Assembly (NCBI GenBank): GCA_902796805.1 | Contig: CADBQG010000033.1 | Span: 1 to 34,364 of the forward strand | From: an uncultured Bacteroidota bacterium | GTDB lineage: Bacteria > Bacteroidota > Bacteroidia > Bacteroidales > WCHB1-69 | DNA: 34,364 nt | Direction of reading: 5' to 3' | Part shown: piece after piece, positions 7,027 through 16,330 of the stretch | Numbering within the stretch: the stretch's first letter is position 1 | How the letters are laid out: each line of letters begins with the position of its first letter | The notes under the pieces: model-generated | Told to the model about the DNA's origin: nothing | The model's database searches: none | What the model saw: the letters and a program-made list of their open reading frames with translations, nothing else | Program-made: the position numbers and the translations under genes

Positions 7027-8837
7027 CAGTGTTTTTTGTCGTTTCTTTCCTGGCCGACAATCATACTTGAGGAAAACCCGTCAGTCAGGAAGTCGATTCT
7101 GTAGATCTGGAATTTTTTGTTTTTTGGCAGTGCCGGAAGAGAGAAGCTGTGCAAAAGCAGCGGGCTGCCTTCAGCGGTCACCGGCGAGTTTTTCACAACC
7201 TCGCACTTGACTTTTACACTTCTCGGTTTAGCGGCTGTCGGATCGTCGGGGTTGATGGGCGTTATCGAAATCTGCAATGTCTTGTAGTTCTTTTCGCGGA
7301 TGCTGCCGTTCACAAGAAAGTCCACACGTTTTTCAGCGGTGTATGAGCGGCTGTCGCCGAGCAGAATGATGTGGATGTCGTTGTTGTTGAATCTGAGTAT
7401 GTTGTAGGCTTTCAGAAAATTGGTTATGCCGAAACCGAGGCCGTTGTCGTCGTCGAATGGCAGGTTGAGTCCGTGGAGTCCTTGAACGGCCACGGGGTGG
7501 CGGTTGCCGGCCTGGCGCACTGCTTCCATGATTTCGTAGGCTGACTTATCAGGAAAGGCCTGCCAGAGGCATGTAACCATTCCGGCAAGCATCGGCGACG
7601 AGAACGAGGTGCCGTTGGCAACTGTTATGATTCCTGCCGGGGTGGAAACGACGGTGTTGCGGCCCACGGCGCAGGCGTCGGGCTTTGTGCGGCCGTCGGC
7701 TGTGGGACCGAAAGAGCTGAAAAAGGCGCGCCCGCGCTTCGTGTTGACGGCCCCCACGGTGAGTATGTCCATAGCGTCGGCGGGGGCGCCTATGTGCTTC
7801 CACTTCTTGCCGCCCTCGTTGCCGGCGCTGTTGCATATTATCAGCCCCTTCGAGGCTGCTATCCTCGCCGCCCGCGAAGCCCTGCTCGTCTTACCGTCGA
7901 GGTCCTCGTAGCGCCGCTGGTTCACAGTGTCGTCGAAAGTGGTGTAGCCGAGCGACGAGTTCAGCACCTGGCAGCCCAGACTGTCGGCGTACTCCAAGCC
8001 GGCAACCCAGTTGTCCTCCTCTATGCGGTTCTCGCTGCGCGAGTCCTCGGTCTGACACACGTTCACCTGCACCATGGGGGCGGTGCCAACAAGCACCCCG
8101 GGGATGTAAGAGGCTATGCACGACAGCACCATGGTGCCGTGGGTGTGCCTGCGCATGGGATCCTTGTCAGGCTGCACGATGTTGCGTGCGCCCAAAAGAC
8201 GGTTGTCGTCGCAAAGAACCCTGAAACACGATATGGTGTCGATGTTTTGGAAGCCACCGTCAAGTACCATGAGGCGCATCCCCTCGCCTCGGAAACCCAT
8301 GCGATGAAGCCAATGTGCGTTGTTCACCCTCACCTGCGCGTCGGCCTTGCCGTAGTCGAAATCGCCTTCTTGCAGAATGTCTGATTGATAGCTGTACTTC
8401 ACCTCCTCGTGTCTTGCCGGGAAAATGTACGCCGGCTCAGCCGGAGGTTCCGGCTCCTTCATGGCAATGGTGCGCTCCACGTACTTCACGAAAGGCAGTC
8501 TTGAGACCTCAACCATGAAATTCTCGCGCTCGGAATATATAGTGGCCCCGTTAAGCCATTTTGAGGTCGTGAAGCACCTTGCCGTGGTGTCAACAGCCAA
8601 TATCTGGCCGATGTACGCCGGGCTGACTGGCAGGTCTGTCTCGTCAACCGCAATTCCATGAGCCTTGCGCAGCTCCACGGCTCGAGGTGAAAGAAACCGT
8701 TCTGGCTCGGCAACGGAATAAGGCGAGCCGTTCTTGTCCTTGAACTCCACCCAGTATTTTGCCGGCGACTGCCCGTTGACTGCAAACAGCGCCACGAACT
8801 GGATGAACAAAACTATAATATTCTTCTTTGTCATCAT
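7026..8837 (-). CDS. Secreted S8 (subtilisin-like) serine protease
   Basis: Encodes 603 residues starting with a signal peptide (MTKKN, hydrophobic core, probable cleavage after VNG-Q). The catalytic triad is visible: Asp193 in MVLDGGF, His233 in HTHGTMV and Ser411 in NGTSFSSPMLAG, with the oxyanion Asn340 in SAGNEG. A region of about 130 residues precedes the Asp motif and resembles an inhibitor-type prodomain (SPRAVELRKAHG, then PFVKYVERT), so the enzyme is probably made as a zymogen. The last 130 residues are beta-rich. I see no clear type IX secretion C-terminal signal, so a periplasmic or outer-membrane-facing site is more likely than T9SS export. The start may be Met1 or Met2. Confidence 0.93.
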   Translation of the reverse strand: MMTKKNIIVLFIQFVALFAVNGQSPAKYWVEFKDKNGSPYSVAEPERFLSPRAVELRKAHGIAVDETDLPVSPAYIGQILAVDTTARCFTTSKWLNGATIYSERENFMVEVSRLPFVKYVERTIAMKEPEPPAEPAYIFPARHEEVKYSYQSDILQEGDFDYGKADAQVRVNNAHWLHRMGFRGEGMRLMVLDGGFQNIDTISCFRVLCDDNRLLGARNIVQPDKDPMRRHTHGTMVLSCIASYIPGVLVGTAPMVQVNVCQTEDSRSENRIEEDNWVAGLEYADSLGCQVLNSSLGYTTFDDTVNQRRYEDLDGKTSRASRAARIAASKGLIICNSAGNEGGKKWKHIGAPADAMDILTVGAVNTKRGRAFFSSFGPTADGRTKPDACAVGRNTVVSTPAGIITVANGTSFSSPMLAGMVTCLWQAFPDKSAYEIMEAVRQAGNRHPVAVQGLHGLNLPFDDDNGLGFGITNFLKAYNILRFNNNDIHIILLGDSRSYTAEKRVDFLVNGSIREKNYKTLQISITPINPDDPTAAKPRSVKVKCEVVKNSPVTAEGSPLLLHSFSLPALPKNKKFQIYRIDFLTDGFSSSMIVGQERNDKKH

Positions 8838-8845
8838 TTATATGT

Positions 8846-10381
8846 TTACGGTTTTTCGATTTCTGAAAACAACAGCAAAGGTGCGAAAATCGTGTAGAGC
8901 ATCCTTCCGGTTTGGGCATTCAGGGTGTCTTCAACAAACATCGAAAGGAATATTGCCAGAATCAGCGCAATATAAACGAAACCGATTCTGTTTTTCATGA
9001 AAAGGAAGGGATACACAAGTATGAAGACGAAGTATGCCAGCGCGAAAACCCCGGATGTGAGCCAGAAGGTCAGGAATTGGTTGTGGCTGCCACGCCCCTT
9101 TTTCTTGCCGGCTATCGGCGACCCCATGTCTTCGAGGCGCTTGTCGAGAGCGGCGCGCTGGTTCCCTATGCCCACCCCAAGCACCGGATTCTCCTTTATC
9201 AGGCTCCACGTGGCTTTCCAAAGCTCAACACGCTGCAAGAGCGACGACTCATCATATACATTGTGTTTTCTGTACAGACTTATAGCGAAAAAAGTCTGAT
9301 ACAGAGCCTTTTTCGCACTGAACACCCTTGAATACTCTACGTTTGCATATCTGTTTTCAACATTTTTTATATCGGTGTCTGTCAGACTCATGACCGCAGC
9401 AGAGTCTTTGCGCATACCCAAAGAATTGAGGTAACGCACCAGCGTTGCCGAAACTATTTCGCTGTACGCCGTGTCGGAACGCATTTTCCAGGCTCTTTCA
9501 AGTTCTTCGTCGCACACATAGTACCCGATGTAATGGCCGTTCTCTATTATCGGGTCATCGACAAACCGGTAGGCTCTTCCGTTGCAGGTAAGCGCGCCGC
9601 GATCGGGCGCTGCCTCCTTGGGATGGAAATACTCGTATGAGATAAAGCAGGTGTAAGCCGTAGCCACTACAAGCAACATTGTTGCCGTTGTCACGACTAC
9701 GGTTTTCAGTATTCTGTTTTTGGAAGTGAAGTACAGATGTACAGCGAAAGCCAATGCCAAGACAAAAAGTGTTGCAATTCCCGACAGTGTTTGGGAAAAG
9801 ATGAGGTACGCTGAGAGAGTCGCGGCGGCGGTGAGATAGAAAGCCGTGCTGACTTTGCTCGTTTTAAAGTTGCAGAATGAATAATGTATGCAGAACACAA
9901 CCGACATCGCCACGCACAAGGCAAACCTGATGTGGTCGATGAACCTCGACATTTCCCTGTGGTCGGACAACGAATGGGAAAGCGCATAAGCGGTGTTCCA
10001 AAGGCAGCCCGCCAAGGTTGCCGCTATGAAGACTGTGAAAACAGCCCCCAGCTCTTTCTTTTCCAGCCGTTTCGACGTCACAATGATGATTGGGGCAAGA
10101 AGAAAGGTGATTTTGGACAGCATTTCACTGCCCGCCGCCTGCCAGTCGGTTGTCCTGGCCAACCCTATGGCGAAAACAATGTAGAAAGCCGAGAAAGGCA
10201 GAAATGCCATGTTCTCACGCATTCTCTCCATTTTCTCTCTCCAATTCCACTCGCACAGCCAGTTCAGGAAGATGAGGAAACACGAAAGCCCCATCATGAA
10301 ATGCGACAGCGGCAGCGAGGCGGCCAGCGCCATCGTCGCCACGAGGTAGAATGTCTGATGGAAATGTCGGCGTGAAGGCAT
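8846..10381 (-). CDS. O-antigen ligase / Wzy-like polytopic membrane protein
   Basis: Encodes 511 residues with about ten hydrophobic segments and one large extracytoplasmic loop (roughly 255-430). The loop ends in the Wzy_C/WaaL signature: LLQRVELWKATWSLIKENP, then VLGVGIGN and SHNQFLTFW. Such proteins transfer or polymerise undecaprenyl-linked glycans on the periplasmic face, for example joining O-antigen to lipid A-core or, in some relatives, glycosylating proteins. No other O-antigen genes are adjacent, so the actual substrate is open. The start codon overlaps the stop of the upstream S41 protease gene (TAATG, 10379-10383), and the following subtilase gene starts 8 bases downstream. Confidence 0.85.
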   Translation of the reverse strand: MPSRRHFHQTFYLVATMALAASLPLSHFMMGLSCFLIFLNWLCEWNWREKMERMRENMAFLPFSAFYIVFAIGLARTTDWQAAGSEMLSKITFLLAPIIIVTSKRLEKKELGAVFTVFIAATLAGCLWNTAYALSHSLSDHREMSRFIDHIRFALCVAMSVVFCIHYSFCNFKTSKVSTAFYLTAAATLSAYLIFSQTLSGIATLFVLALAFAVHLYFTSKNRILKTVVVTTATMLLVVATAYTCFISYEYFHPKEAAPDRGALTCNGRAYRFVDDPIIENGHYIGYYVCDEELERAWKMRSDTAYSEIVSATLVRYLNSLGMRKDSAAVMSLTDTDIKNVENRYANVEYSRVFSAKKALYQTFFAISLYRKHNVYDESSLLQRVELWKATWSLIKENPVLGVGIGNQRAALDKRLEDMGSPIAGKKKGRGSHNQFLTFWLTSGVFALAYFVFILVYPFLFMKNRIGFVYIALILAIFLSMFVEDTLNAQTGRMLYTIFAPLLLFSEIEKP

Positions 10382-12024
10382 TATTTCTGCGGTGAAAGTA
10401 TCTTTTTGTAACGGGTTTGGTCGAGAAGTATGCTTTTCGCCACTTTTATATTGTCGTCGTTATAAAGACTGTTGACGAGTTTTCCTGTGGAGAAATAGTA
10501 TCTCGACACGATTTCCTGCGCAAGGTGCTGCGATATTTCAGCTTTGTGCTTTCTCAACTCGGAGTTTTTCAGAAGTCCGATCTGCCGCTTTAGTTCTTCA
10601 ATCGCGCCTTTCAACTCGTCGTATTGTTTCTCTTCCTTCGCCAAGTCGGCCAGGTTGTCGCAGGCTTCCCCAACAGACGACTCGAACTTGAAGTCCCTCT
10701 CTTCAAGGAAGTCGAGGAACTCATTGAATGTGGCGTCGTCGACGGAGAACCCATCGGCAGAAGCTATGGTTTGGTGTTTTGAACGGTATCTGGTCGCGAA
10801 ATCGAATATTGCGTACGAATCGTCGAGTGCGGCGAGAATGCCTGGCATTTCTTCCTCAACAACAAGCACGTCAGGCTCAACGCCGCCCTTGTCGTAAACC
10901 GTCCTGTTGTTTTTCGTCTTGTAGGCAACGGCCAGCGAGTCGGGTATGTGGAAAGCCCCTTTAGTGGTGTCAGAACCAAAGTACTCGATATTCTGCACGC
11001 ACCTGCCGCTGGGTATGTAGTATTTCGACACTGTAATCTTCATGCTGGTGTTGTAGTCCATGGGGTAAACCTTCTGTACAAGGCCTTTCCCGAAAGATTT
11101 TTTCCCGACAATGACTGCACGGTCGAGGTCCTGTAGCGAGCCGGAGAGTATCTCTGAGGCCGAGGCGCTGTTCTCGTTTATCAGCACAACGATTGGAATA
11201 TCCTTGTCGACAGGGGCGTTGCGGGTCTTGTAAACGTTGTTCATCTCGGCTATCTTGCCTTTGGTCTCCACAATGGTCAGGTTCTTGTCCACAAACATGT
11301 TGACAATGTTCACGGCTTCTGTTAGAAGTCCTCCGCCGTTGTCTCTCAGGTCGATTATGAGGTACTTCATTCCCTCGTTCTTGAGCTTCTGGAATACCTC
11401 GAAAACGTCCTTGCTTGTCGTGGTCTCCATGAATGTGCTGAGTTTTATGTAACCCACGTTGTCGCCAATGAGTCCCGAGTACGGCACGCACGGCGCCTTC
11501 ATCTTCTTGCGCTTGACACTGAACGTGTGGATGGTCTTGTCGGTTTTACGGAAAACCTCCACCTTGCAGGTAGTGCCGGGCTGTCCTTTGAGCGACATCT
11601 TCACGTTGTCGGGGGTGCGGTTGTCAGTAGTCTTGCCGTTGACGTTCAGAATGATGTCGCCGACAAGAAGTCCGGCTTCCGCCGAAGGGCCGTCCTCCGT
11701 CAGTTCGGTGATTACAAGATCCGTCCCCACCCTCTTCAGCGAGAGGTCGATGTCGCCGTAGTCGCCTGACTGGAATATCCTTGCGTCCTCGACGATGGAT
11801 TCCGGGTAATATACAGTGTAGGGATCGAGACTCTTGAGCATGGCGCTTATGGCAGTCTGCGTGAGCGCACCGGGGGATATCTCGTCGGCATATTTGTCGT
11901 TCAGCTCATTGAGCACATTGATGAAAATGTCGACATTCTTAGCAATCTCGAAGTCGTTTTGCGCAAAAACAGCGCCCGTTTGCAGAGAAAGCGCCAGAAA
12001 AACAACCGAAACTATCTTCTTCAT
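10381..12024 (-). CDS. S41 C-terminal processing peptidase with PDZ domain
   Basis: From the ATG at 12022-12024 this encodes 547 residues with a signal peptide ending near VFAQ (21-22). A helical N-terminal region, a PDZ domain (about 90-170, with GPSAEAGLLVGDIILNVNG) and the S41 protease domain follow. Catalytic Ser288 lies in NSASASE and Lys313 in SFGKG. These periplasmic proteases degrade or trim envelope proteins. The frame is open further upstream to 12069, but the hydrophobic signal follows the chosen Met directly and the -7 box at 12090-12097 leaves a normal leader. The last 150 residues are charged and helical. First gene of the long minus-strand unit. Confidence 0.95.
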   Translation of the reverse strand: MKKIVSVVFLALSLQTGAVFAQNDFEIAKNVDIFINVLNELNDKYADEISPGALTQTAISAMLKSLDPYTVYYPESIVEDARIFQSGDYGDIDLSLKRVGTDLVITELTEDGPSAEAGLLVGDIILNVNGKTTDNRTPDNVKMSLKGQPGTTCKVEVFRKTDKTIHTFSVKRKKMKAPCVPYSGLIGDNVGYIKLSTFMETTTSKDVFEVFQKLKNEGMKYLIIDLRDNGGGLLTEAVNIVNMFVDKNLTIVETKGKIAEMNNVYKTRNAPVDKDIPIVVLINENSASASEILSGSLQDLDRAVIVGKKSFGKGLVQKVYPMDYNTSMKITVSKYYIPSGRCVQNIEYFGSDTTKGAFHIPDSLAVAYKTKNNRTVYDKGGVEPDVLVVEEEMPGILAALDDSYAIFDFATRYRSKHQTIASADGFSVDDATFNEFLDFLEERDFKFESSVGEACDNLADLAKEEKQYDELKGAIEELKRQIGLLKNSELRKHKAEISQHLAQEIVSRYYFSTGKLVNSLYNDDNIKVAKSILLDQTRYKKILSPQK

Positions 12025-12089
12025 CCTGTTATAAATATTGGTCATACGTACGTGTCGCCGCCACTTCAAGGCGGATTAAAATTGAACGG

Positions 12090-12097
12090 CAAAGATA
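12090..12097 (-). promoter_or_regulatory. -7 promoter box for the S41 protease unit (TATCTTTG)
   Basis: The minus strand reads TATCTTTG, an exact TAnnTTTG match, 65 bases before the start at 12024. It stands back to back with the plus-strand box at 12120-12127. No convincing -33 TTTG at normal spacing was found. Confidence 0.6.
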
Positions 12098-12119
12098 ACA
12101 AAAACAAAGATTTTTTTTC

Positions 12120-12127
12120 TATCTTTG
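12120..12127 (+). promoter_or_regulatory. -7 promoter box for the DHH phosphoesterase gene (TATCTTTG)
   Basis: TATCTTTG on the plus strand, followed by GCGC. Transcription would start near 12132-12134, after every upstream in-frame ATG, which forces translation to begin at or after the TTG at 12148. Confidence 0.6.
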
Positions 12128-12147
12128 CGCTTTCAAATTTTGCCGCA

Positions 12148-13161
12148 TTGGATAAACAAGAGATAAAACAGGTCAGGGAAGCCCTGAAAAAAGGCAGGTC
12201 TATAGCCATTGTGTTCCACTTCAACCCCGACGGCGACGCGCTCGGGAGCGCACTGGCACTTTACAACTATTTCGACGACCAAGGTTATGATGTCTCCGTG
12301 ATATCTCCAAACCCGTTCCCGGGCTTTCTCGGCTGGATGCCAGGGGCCGACAAGATCGTCGTGGCGCAGCATAATGTCACCGAGGCACGCAAACTGATTA
12401 AGAACGCCGACATCCTGTTCGTGGTCGACATGAACTCGCCTCATCGCGCAGGCCAGGACCTGCAGAACGCCATTGTGAAGTCGGGCGCGTTCAAGGTGCT
12501 TATAGACCACCACGTGCAGCCCGACATAAAGTGCGACGTGATGTACTCCACAAGTTTGACCACGTCGGCCTCCGAGCTTGTGTTCAACTTCCTGTACAGG
12601 TATCTTTCGCCCCGCAGGAAAATAACCCGCAAGATTGCGGAGTGCCTCTATGTGGGAATCATAACCGACACCGGCTCCATGTCATATTCATGCGACTACC
12701 CCGAATCATACGAAGTGCTTAAAACCCTGATCTCTTCCGGTGTCAACGGCGAGGACATACATCGCAAGGTTTACGACAACTACACAGAGAGCCGGATGAA
12801 ACTTCTCGGACTTGCCCTGTCGCAGCGTCTGAAGGTTATTCCCGAACTTGGCGTGTCGTACATGTTTCTCACCAAGAAAGACTTGATGGACAACGGCTTC
12901 CAGATAGGCGACACCGAGGGTTTCGTAAACTACGGCCTGTCGCTCGGCTCCGTGCACTACACTGCCTTCTTTACTGAAAGAGACAACAGGATTCGCGTCT
13001 CGTTCCGTTCCAAGGGCATCGTCGATGTGAACGTTTTCGCCAGGAGGTACTTTGAGGGCGGAGGCCATGCCAACGCCGCCGGGGCCTTCTTCCACGGGTC
13101 GATGGAAGAGGCCATAGCGCACTTTGAAAAGTCTGTCCGTGAGAATGCCGAAGAGATTTAA
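12148..13161 (+). CDS. nrnA: DHH/DHHA1 phosphoesterase (NrnA-type oligoribonuclease / pAp phosphatase)
   Basis: From the TTG at 12148 it encodes 337 residues, the normal NrnA size. DHH motifs are in order: NPDGDALGS (26-34, metal ligands Asp28 and Asp30), VDMNSPH (Asp94), IDHH (119-122) and GIITDTGSM (Asp174). The C-terminal DHHA1 domain carries the substrate-binding GGHANAAG near 305. Family members degrade nano-RNA and pAp in the cytosol. The frame is open back to 11959, but that part overlaps the divergent promoter region and shows no similarity to the family, so the TTG start is preferred: the sequence from MDKQEIKQV fits the usual N terminus. Its 3' end overlaps the FKBP lipoprotein gene by 17 bases. 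Confidence 0.9.
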   Translation: MDKQEIKQVREALKKGRSIAIVFHFNPDGDALGSALALYNYFDDQGYDVSVISPNPFPGFLGWMPGADKIVVAQHNVTEARKLIKNADILFVVDMNSPHRAGQDLQNAIVKSGAFKVLIDHHVQPDIKCDVMYSTSLTTSASELVFNFLYRYLSPRRKITRKIAECLYVGIITDTGSMSYSCDYPESYEVLKTLISSGVNGEDIHRKVYDNYTESRMKLLGLALSQRLKVIPELGVSYMFLTKKDLMDNGFQIGDTEGFVNYGLSLGSVHYTAFFTERDNRIRVSFRSKGIVDVNVFARRYFEGGGHANAAGAFFHGSMEEAIAHFEKSVRENAEEI

Positions 13162-13729
13162 GCTGCTGACCAATTGCCTCTTTTGCGCCGCCATGCTGGC
13201 TGCGGGCTGCAACAACGGGCCCACAGGCACTGTTGTGAGGGACTCCGACAAGGCTGCCGACGACAGGTATGCACCATACGTTGAGGGCAACAAGAACATC
13301 ATGCGGCGCGAGAACGAGGAGATGCTCATGTTCATCAACCGTTACGGCTGGCGCATGGAACGCAGCGGCACAGGCCTCTACTACGAAATCACCGCTCCCG
13401 GAAAGGGTGAAACGTTTGTGGAAGGCGACCTAGTAACCCTCGAATACTCCACATTCCTGCTCTCCGGCGAGAAAGTGTACGACTCCGACTCGTCAGGAGT
13501 GAAGTCGTTCATCGTGAACCGCTCCGAAGAAATCGACGCACTCCACGAAATCGCCCACAAGCTGCGCCCCGGAGCCTCCGCCGTGATGGTCATCCCGTCG
13601 CACCTTGCCTATGGAGTGGTCGGCGACGGAGACCGCATCGCCGGACTCCAGCCAATTGTCATGAAAGTGCACGTGACCGACAGTCCTGAAAAAATCGCCA
13701 ACGGCAGTCTAATCAAACCCAACTATTAA
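13145..13729 (+). CDS. FKBP-type peptidyl-prolyl isomerase lipoprotein
   Basis: From the ATG at 13145 it encodes 194 residues with a basic start (MPKRFK), hydrophobic core and lipobox LAAGC. The FKBP domain spans roughly 75-185: GDLVTLEYSTFLLSGEKVYDS, then the ALHEIAHKLRPGASAVMVIP and AYG segments of the fold. An ATG at 13124 would add seven residues ahead of the signal and is less likely. Lipid-anchored FKBPs assist folding of envelope proteins; the flavobacterial GldI is a relative, but no gliding genes are seen here. The gene begins within the 3' end of nrnA and ends three bases before the next FKBP gene, so the three genes form an operon. Confidence 0.9.
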   Translation: MPKRFKLLTNCLFCAAMLAAGCNNGPTGTVVRDSDKAADDRYAPYVEGNKNIMRRENEEMLMFINRYGWRMERSGTGLYYEITAPGKGETFVEGDLVTLEYSTFLLSGEKVYDSDSSGVKSFIVNRSEEIDALHEIAHKLRPGASAVMVIPSHLAYGVVGDGDRIAGLQPIVMKVHVTDSPEKIANGSLIKPNY

Positions 13730-13732
13730 ACA

Positions 13733-14596
13733 ATGAAGAAGTTAAACAAAACATTCACTATCTTTTGTCTCGCACTTTCAATCGGCTTGACTCTCATATC
13801 GTGCGGCGGACACGACGGCTTCAAGCGCGATTCTTCAGGCTTTCTCTACAAATTCCATGAGGAAAACCCCGGACTTCCGCAGCCCGAGACAGGCGACTTC
13901 GTTGAAATCAACATAGCGATACACACAGAGGAAAACGAGATTTCCCCCATGACCCACAACAGCATGACGATAGACGAGTCTGTCTATCGCGGCGACCTCT
14001 ACTCCGCACTGAAGACAATGCATCTCGGCGACAGCGCGACGTTCATCTTCAAAGGGAGGAAGTTCTACGAGAAGTTTCTCAACATGGGTGAATACCCTTA
14101 CGGCAAGGAACCCATATTCGCCGACGTGAAGATGGTCAAGATCATGTCGAAGAGCAAGATCGAGCTTGCAGAGGAGAATTTCAAGGAGAACAAGAAGCGC
14201 CTGCGCCATATCGAGGATTCACTTATAGCCGACTATGTCGTTGAACACAGGATAGAAAAGAAGAAGAACGGTATATACAGGATCTTCAACAAGAAAAACG
14301 ACGGCGAGACACCGAAAAAGGGCCAGACCGTGGAGATTCTTTTCCACGCATACCGGCTCGACGGCACAGAGTTCGACAGTGTTACCGACCCTGAGCATCC
14401 ACGGAGTTTTCAGGTGGGTGCCGAGCAGGTAGCGAAGGGCATCGACGAGATTGTGCAGCAGATGCACGTCGGCGACGATGTTACTTGCGTGCTGCCTTCG
14501 CGCAAGGCTTTCGGGGAGGCAGGAAGCGAGTTCTTCAACATCCCGCCTTACACGCCGGTGGTTTACAGGATTGAACTTCTGCGTATTGTAAAATGA
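13733..14596 (+). CDS. Two-domain FKBP-type isomerase lipoprotein
   Basis: Encodes 287 residues with a signal and lipobox LISC (Cys24). Two FKBP-like regions are separated by a charged helix. The first (about 40-140) is divergent: it retains GDFVEINIAIHT and MHLGDSATFIF but has no tidy active-site pattern. The second (about 185-287) is closer to the family: KKGQTVEILFHAYRLDGTEFDS, VAKGIDEIVQQMHVGDDVTCVLP and the final IPPYTPVVYRIELL. The linker (about 141-175, KSKIELAEENFKENKKRLRH) is likely helical. Starts three bases after the preceding FKBP gene. Probably a periplasm-facing chaperone; the N-terminal domain may have lost isomerase activity. Confidence 0.87.
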   Translation: MKKLNKTFTIFCLALSIGLTLISCGGHDGFKRDSSGFLYKFHEENPGLPQPETGDFVEINIAIHTEENEISPMTHNSMTIDESVYRGDLYSALKTMHLGDSATFIFKGRKFYEKFLNMGEYPYGKEPIFADVKMVKIMSKSKIELAEENFKENKKRLRHIEDSLIADYVVEHRIEKKKNGIYRIFNKKNDGETPKKGQTVEILFHAYRLDGTEFDSVTDPEHPRSFQVGAEQVAKGIDEIVQQMHVGDDVTCVLPSRKAFGEAGSEFFNIPPYTPVVYRIELLRIVK

Positions 14597-14615
14597 ACAT
14601 TTTTTTGTATATTCG
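14586..14615 (+). promoter_or_regulatory. Likely enolase promoter (TTG-N19-TATATTCG)
   Basis: A TTG (14586-14588) is spaced 19 bases from TATATTCG (14608-14615), a near match to TAnnTTTG with one C for T. The spacing is exactly that of the Bacteroidetes -33/-7 promoter. It overlaps the end of the FKBP gene and leaves a leader of about 35 bases. Confidence 0.5.
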
Positions 14616-14653
14616 CGCCGTTAAAAATAAAACAACATTTAAAAGAGTAATAG

Positions 14654-15946
<1,293 letters not shown>

Positions 15947-15968
15947 ACCGCTTTTTCAGACTTCTTCG

Positions 15969-15997
15969 GCAGCCGATTGTTCCGGCTGCTTTTTTTT
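15969..15997 (+). terminator. Intrinsic terminator of enolase
   Basis: A perfect 7-bp stem, GCAGCCG (15969-15975) and CGGCTGC (15983-15989), with a 7-base loop, is followed by eight T residues (15990-15997). This is a textbook Rho-independent terminator on the plus strand. Confidence 0.9.
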
Positions 15998-16010
15998 GCC
16001 AATAAATTTG

Positions 16011-16018
16011 TATTTTTG
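16011..16018 (+). promoter_or_regulatory. -7 promoter box (TATTTTTG) for the PQ-loop-like gene and CNNM gene
   Basis: TATTTTTG matches TAnnTTTG and lies 18 bases before the ATG at 16037, directly after the enolase terminator. It excludes the longer reading frame that begins at 15977 inside the terminator. Confidence 0.6.
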
Positions 16019-16036
16019 CCGCCGTTTTACAATGCT

Positions 16037-16330
16037 ATGAATGTAAGTGTTTTTGAAATCCTCATGCTTGTGTGCTTCGCGTGCAGCTGGCCGGTATCAA
16101 TCGCAAAAGCCTTGAAAACCAAGGTTGTGATTGGAAAAAGTCCGGTGTTCATGATCATCATCATTGCGGGCTACGTGTTCGGAATATTACACAAGCTCAT
16201 CTACAACAACGACTGGGTTGTGTTCCTTTATCTTTTCAACCTGCTGATTGTCTCATTCGACTTATTCCTGTATTTCAAGTATATAGGACGTAACAGACGT
16301 GAGTTGGCATCTTCCAAAAACGCACAATGA
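16037..16330 (+). CDS. Small PQ-loop/SemiSWEET-like membrane protein
   Basis: From the ATG at 16037 it encodes 97 residues with three hydrophobic segments (about 4-22, 34-52 and 59-80). The first contains CFACSWPVSIAKALKTK, resembling the P-Q/S-W-P helix of small PQ-loop (SemiSWEET-like) proteins, and the second has GKSPVFMIIIIAGYVFGILHK, also typical of these single-bundle proteins. SemiSWEETs act as dimers and carry sugars, but this branch has no known substrate that I can name. Its stop overlaps the start of the next gene (ATGA, 16327-16330), so the two are translationally coupled. Confidence 0.7.
   Translation: MNVSVFEILMLVCFACSWPVSIAKALKTKVVIGKSPVFMIIIIAGYVFGILHKLIYNNDWVVFLYLFNLLIVSFDLFLYFKYIGRNRRELASSKNAQ

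Noticed and set aside
7026-8837. Type IX secretion substrate
   Set aside because: The C terminus of the S8 protease lacks a clear T9SS sorting domain; it ends in a beta segment followed by a charged tail.
11959-12147. N-terminal extension of nrnA to an upstream ATG
   Set aside because: It would start inside the antisense S41 protease gene and upstream of the -7 box at 12120-12127, and it shows no family similarity.
12706-13338. Minus-strand ORF of 210 residues across the nrnA/FKBP junction
   Set aside because: It spans two well-supported plus-strand genes in antisense and has no recognisable domain.
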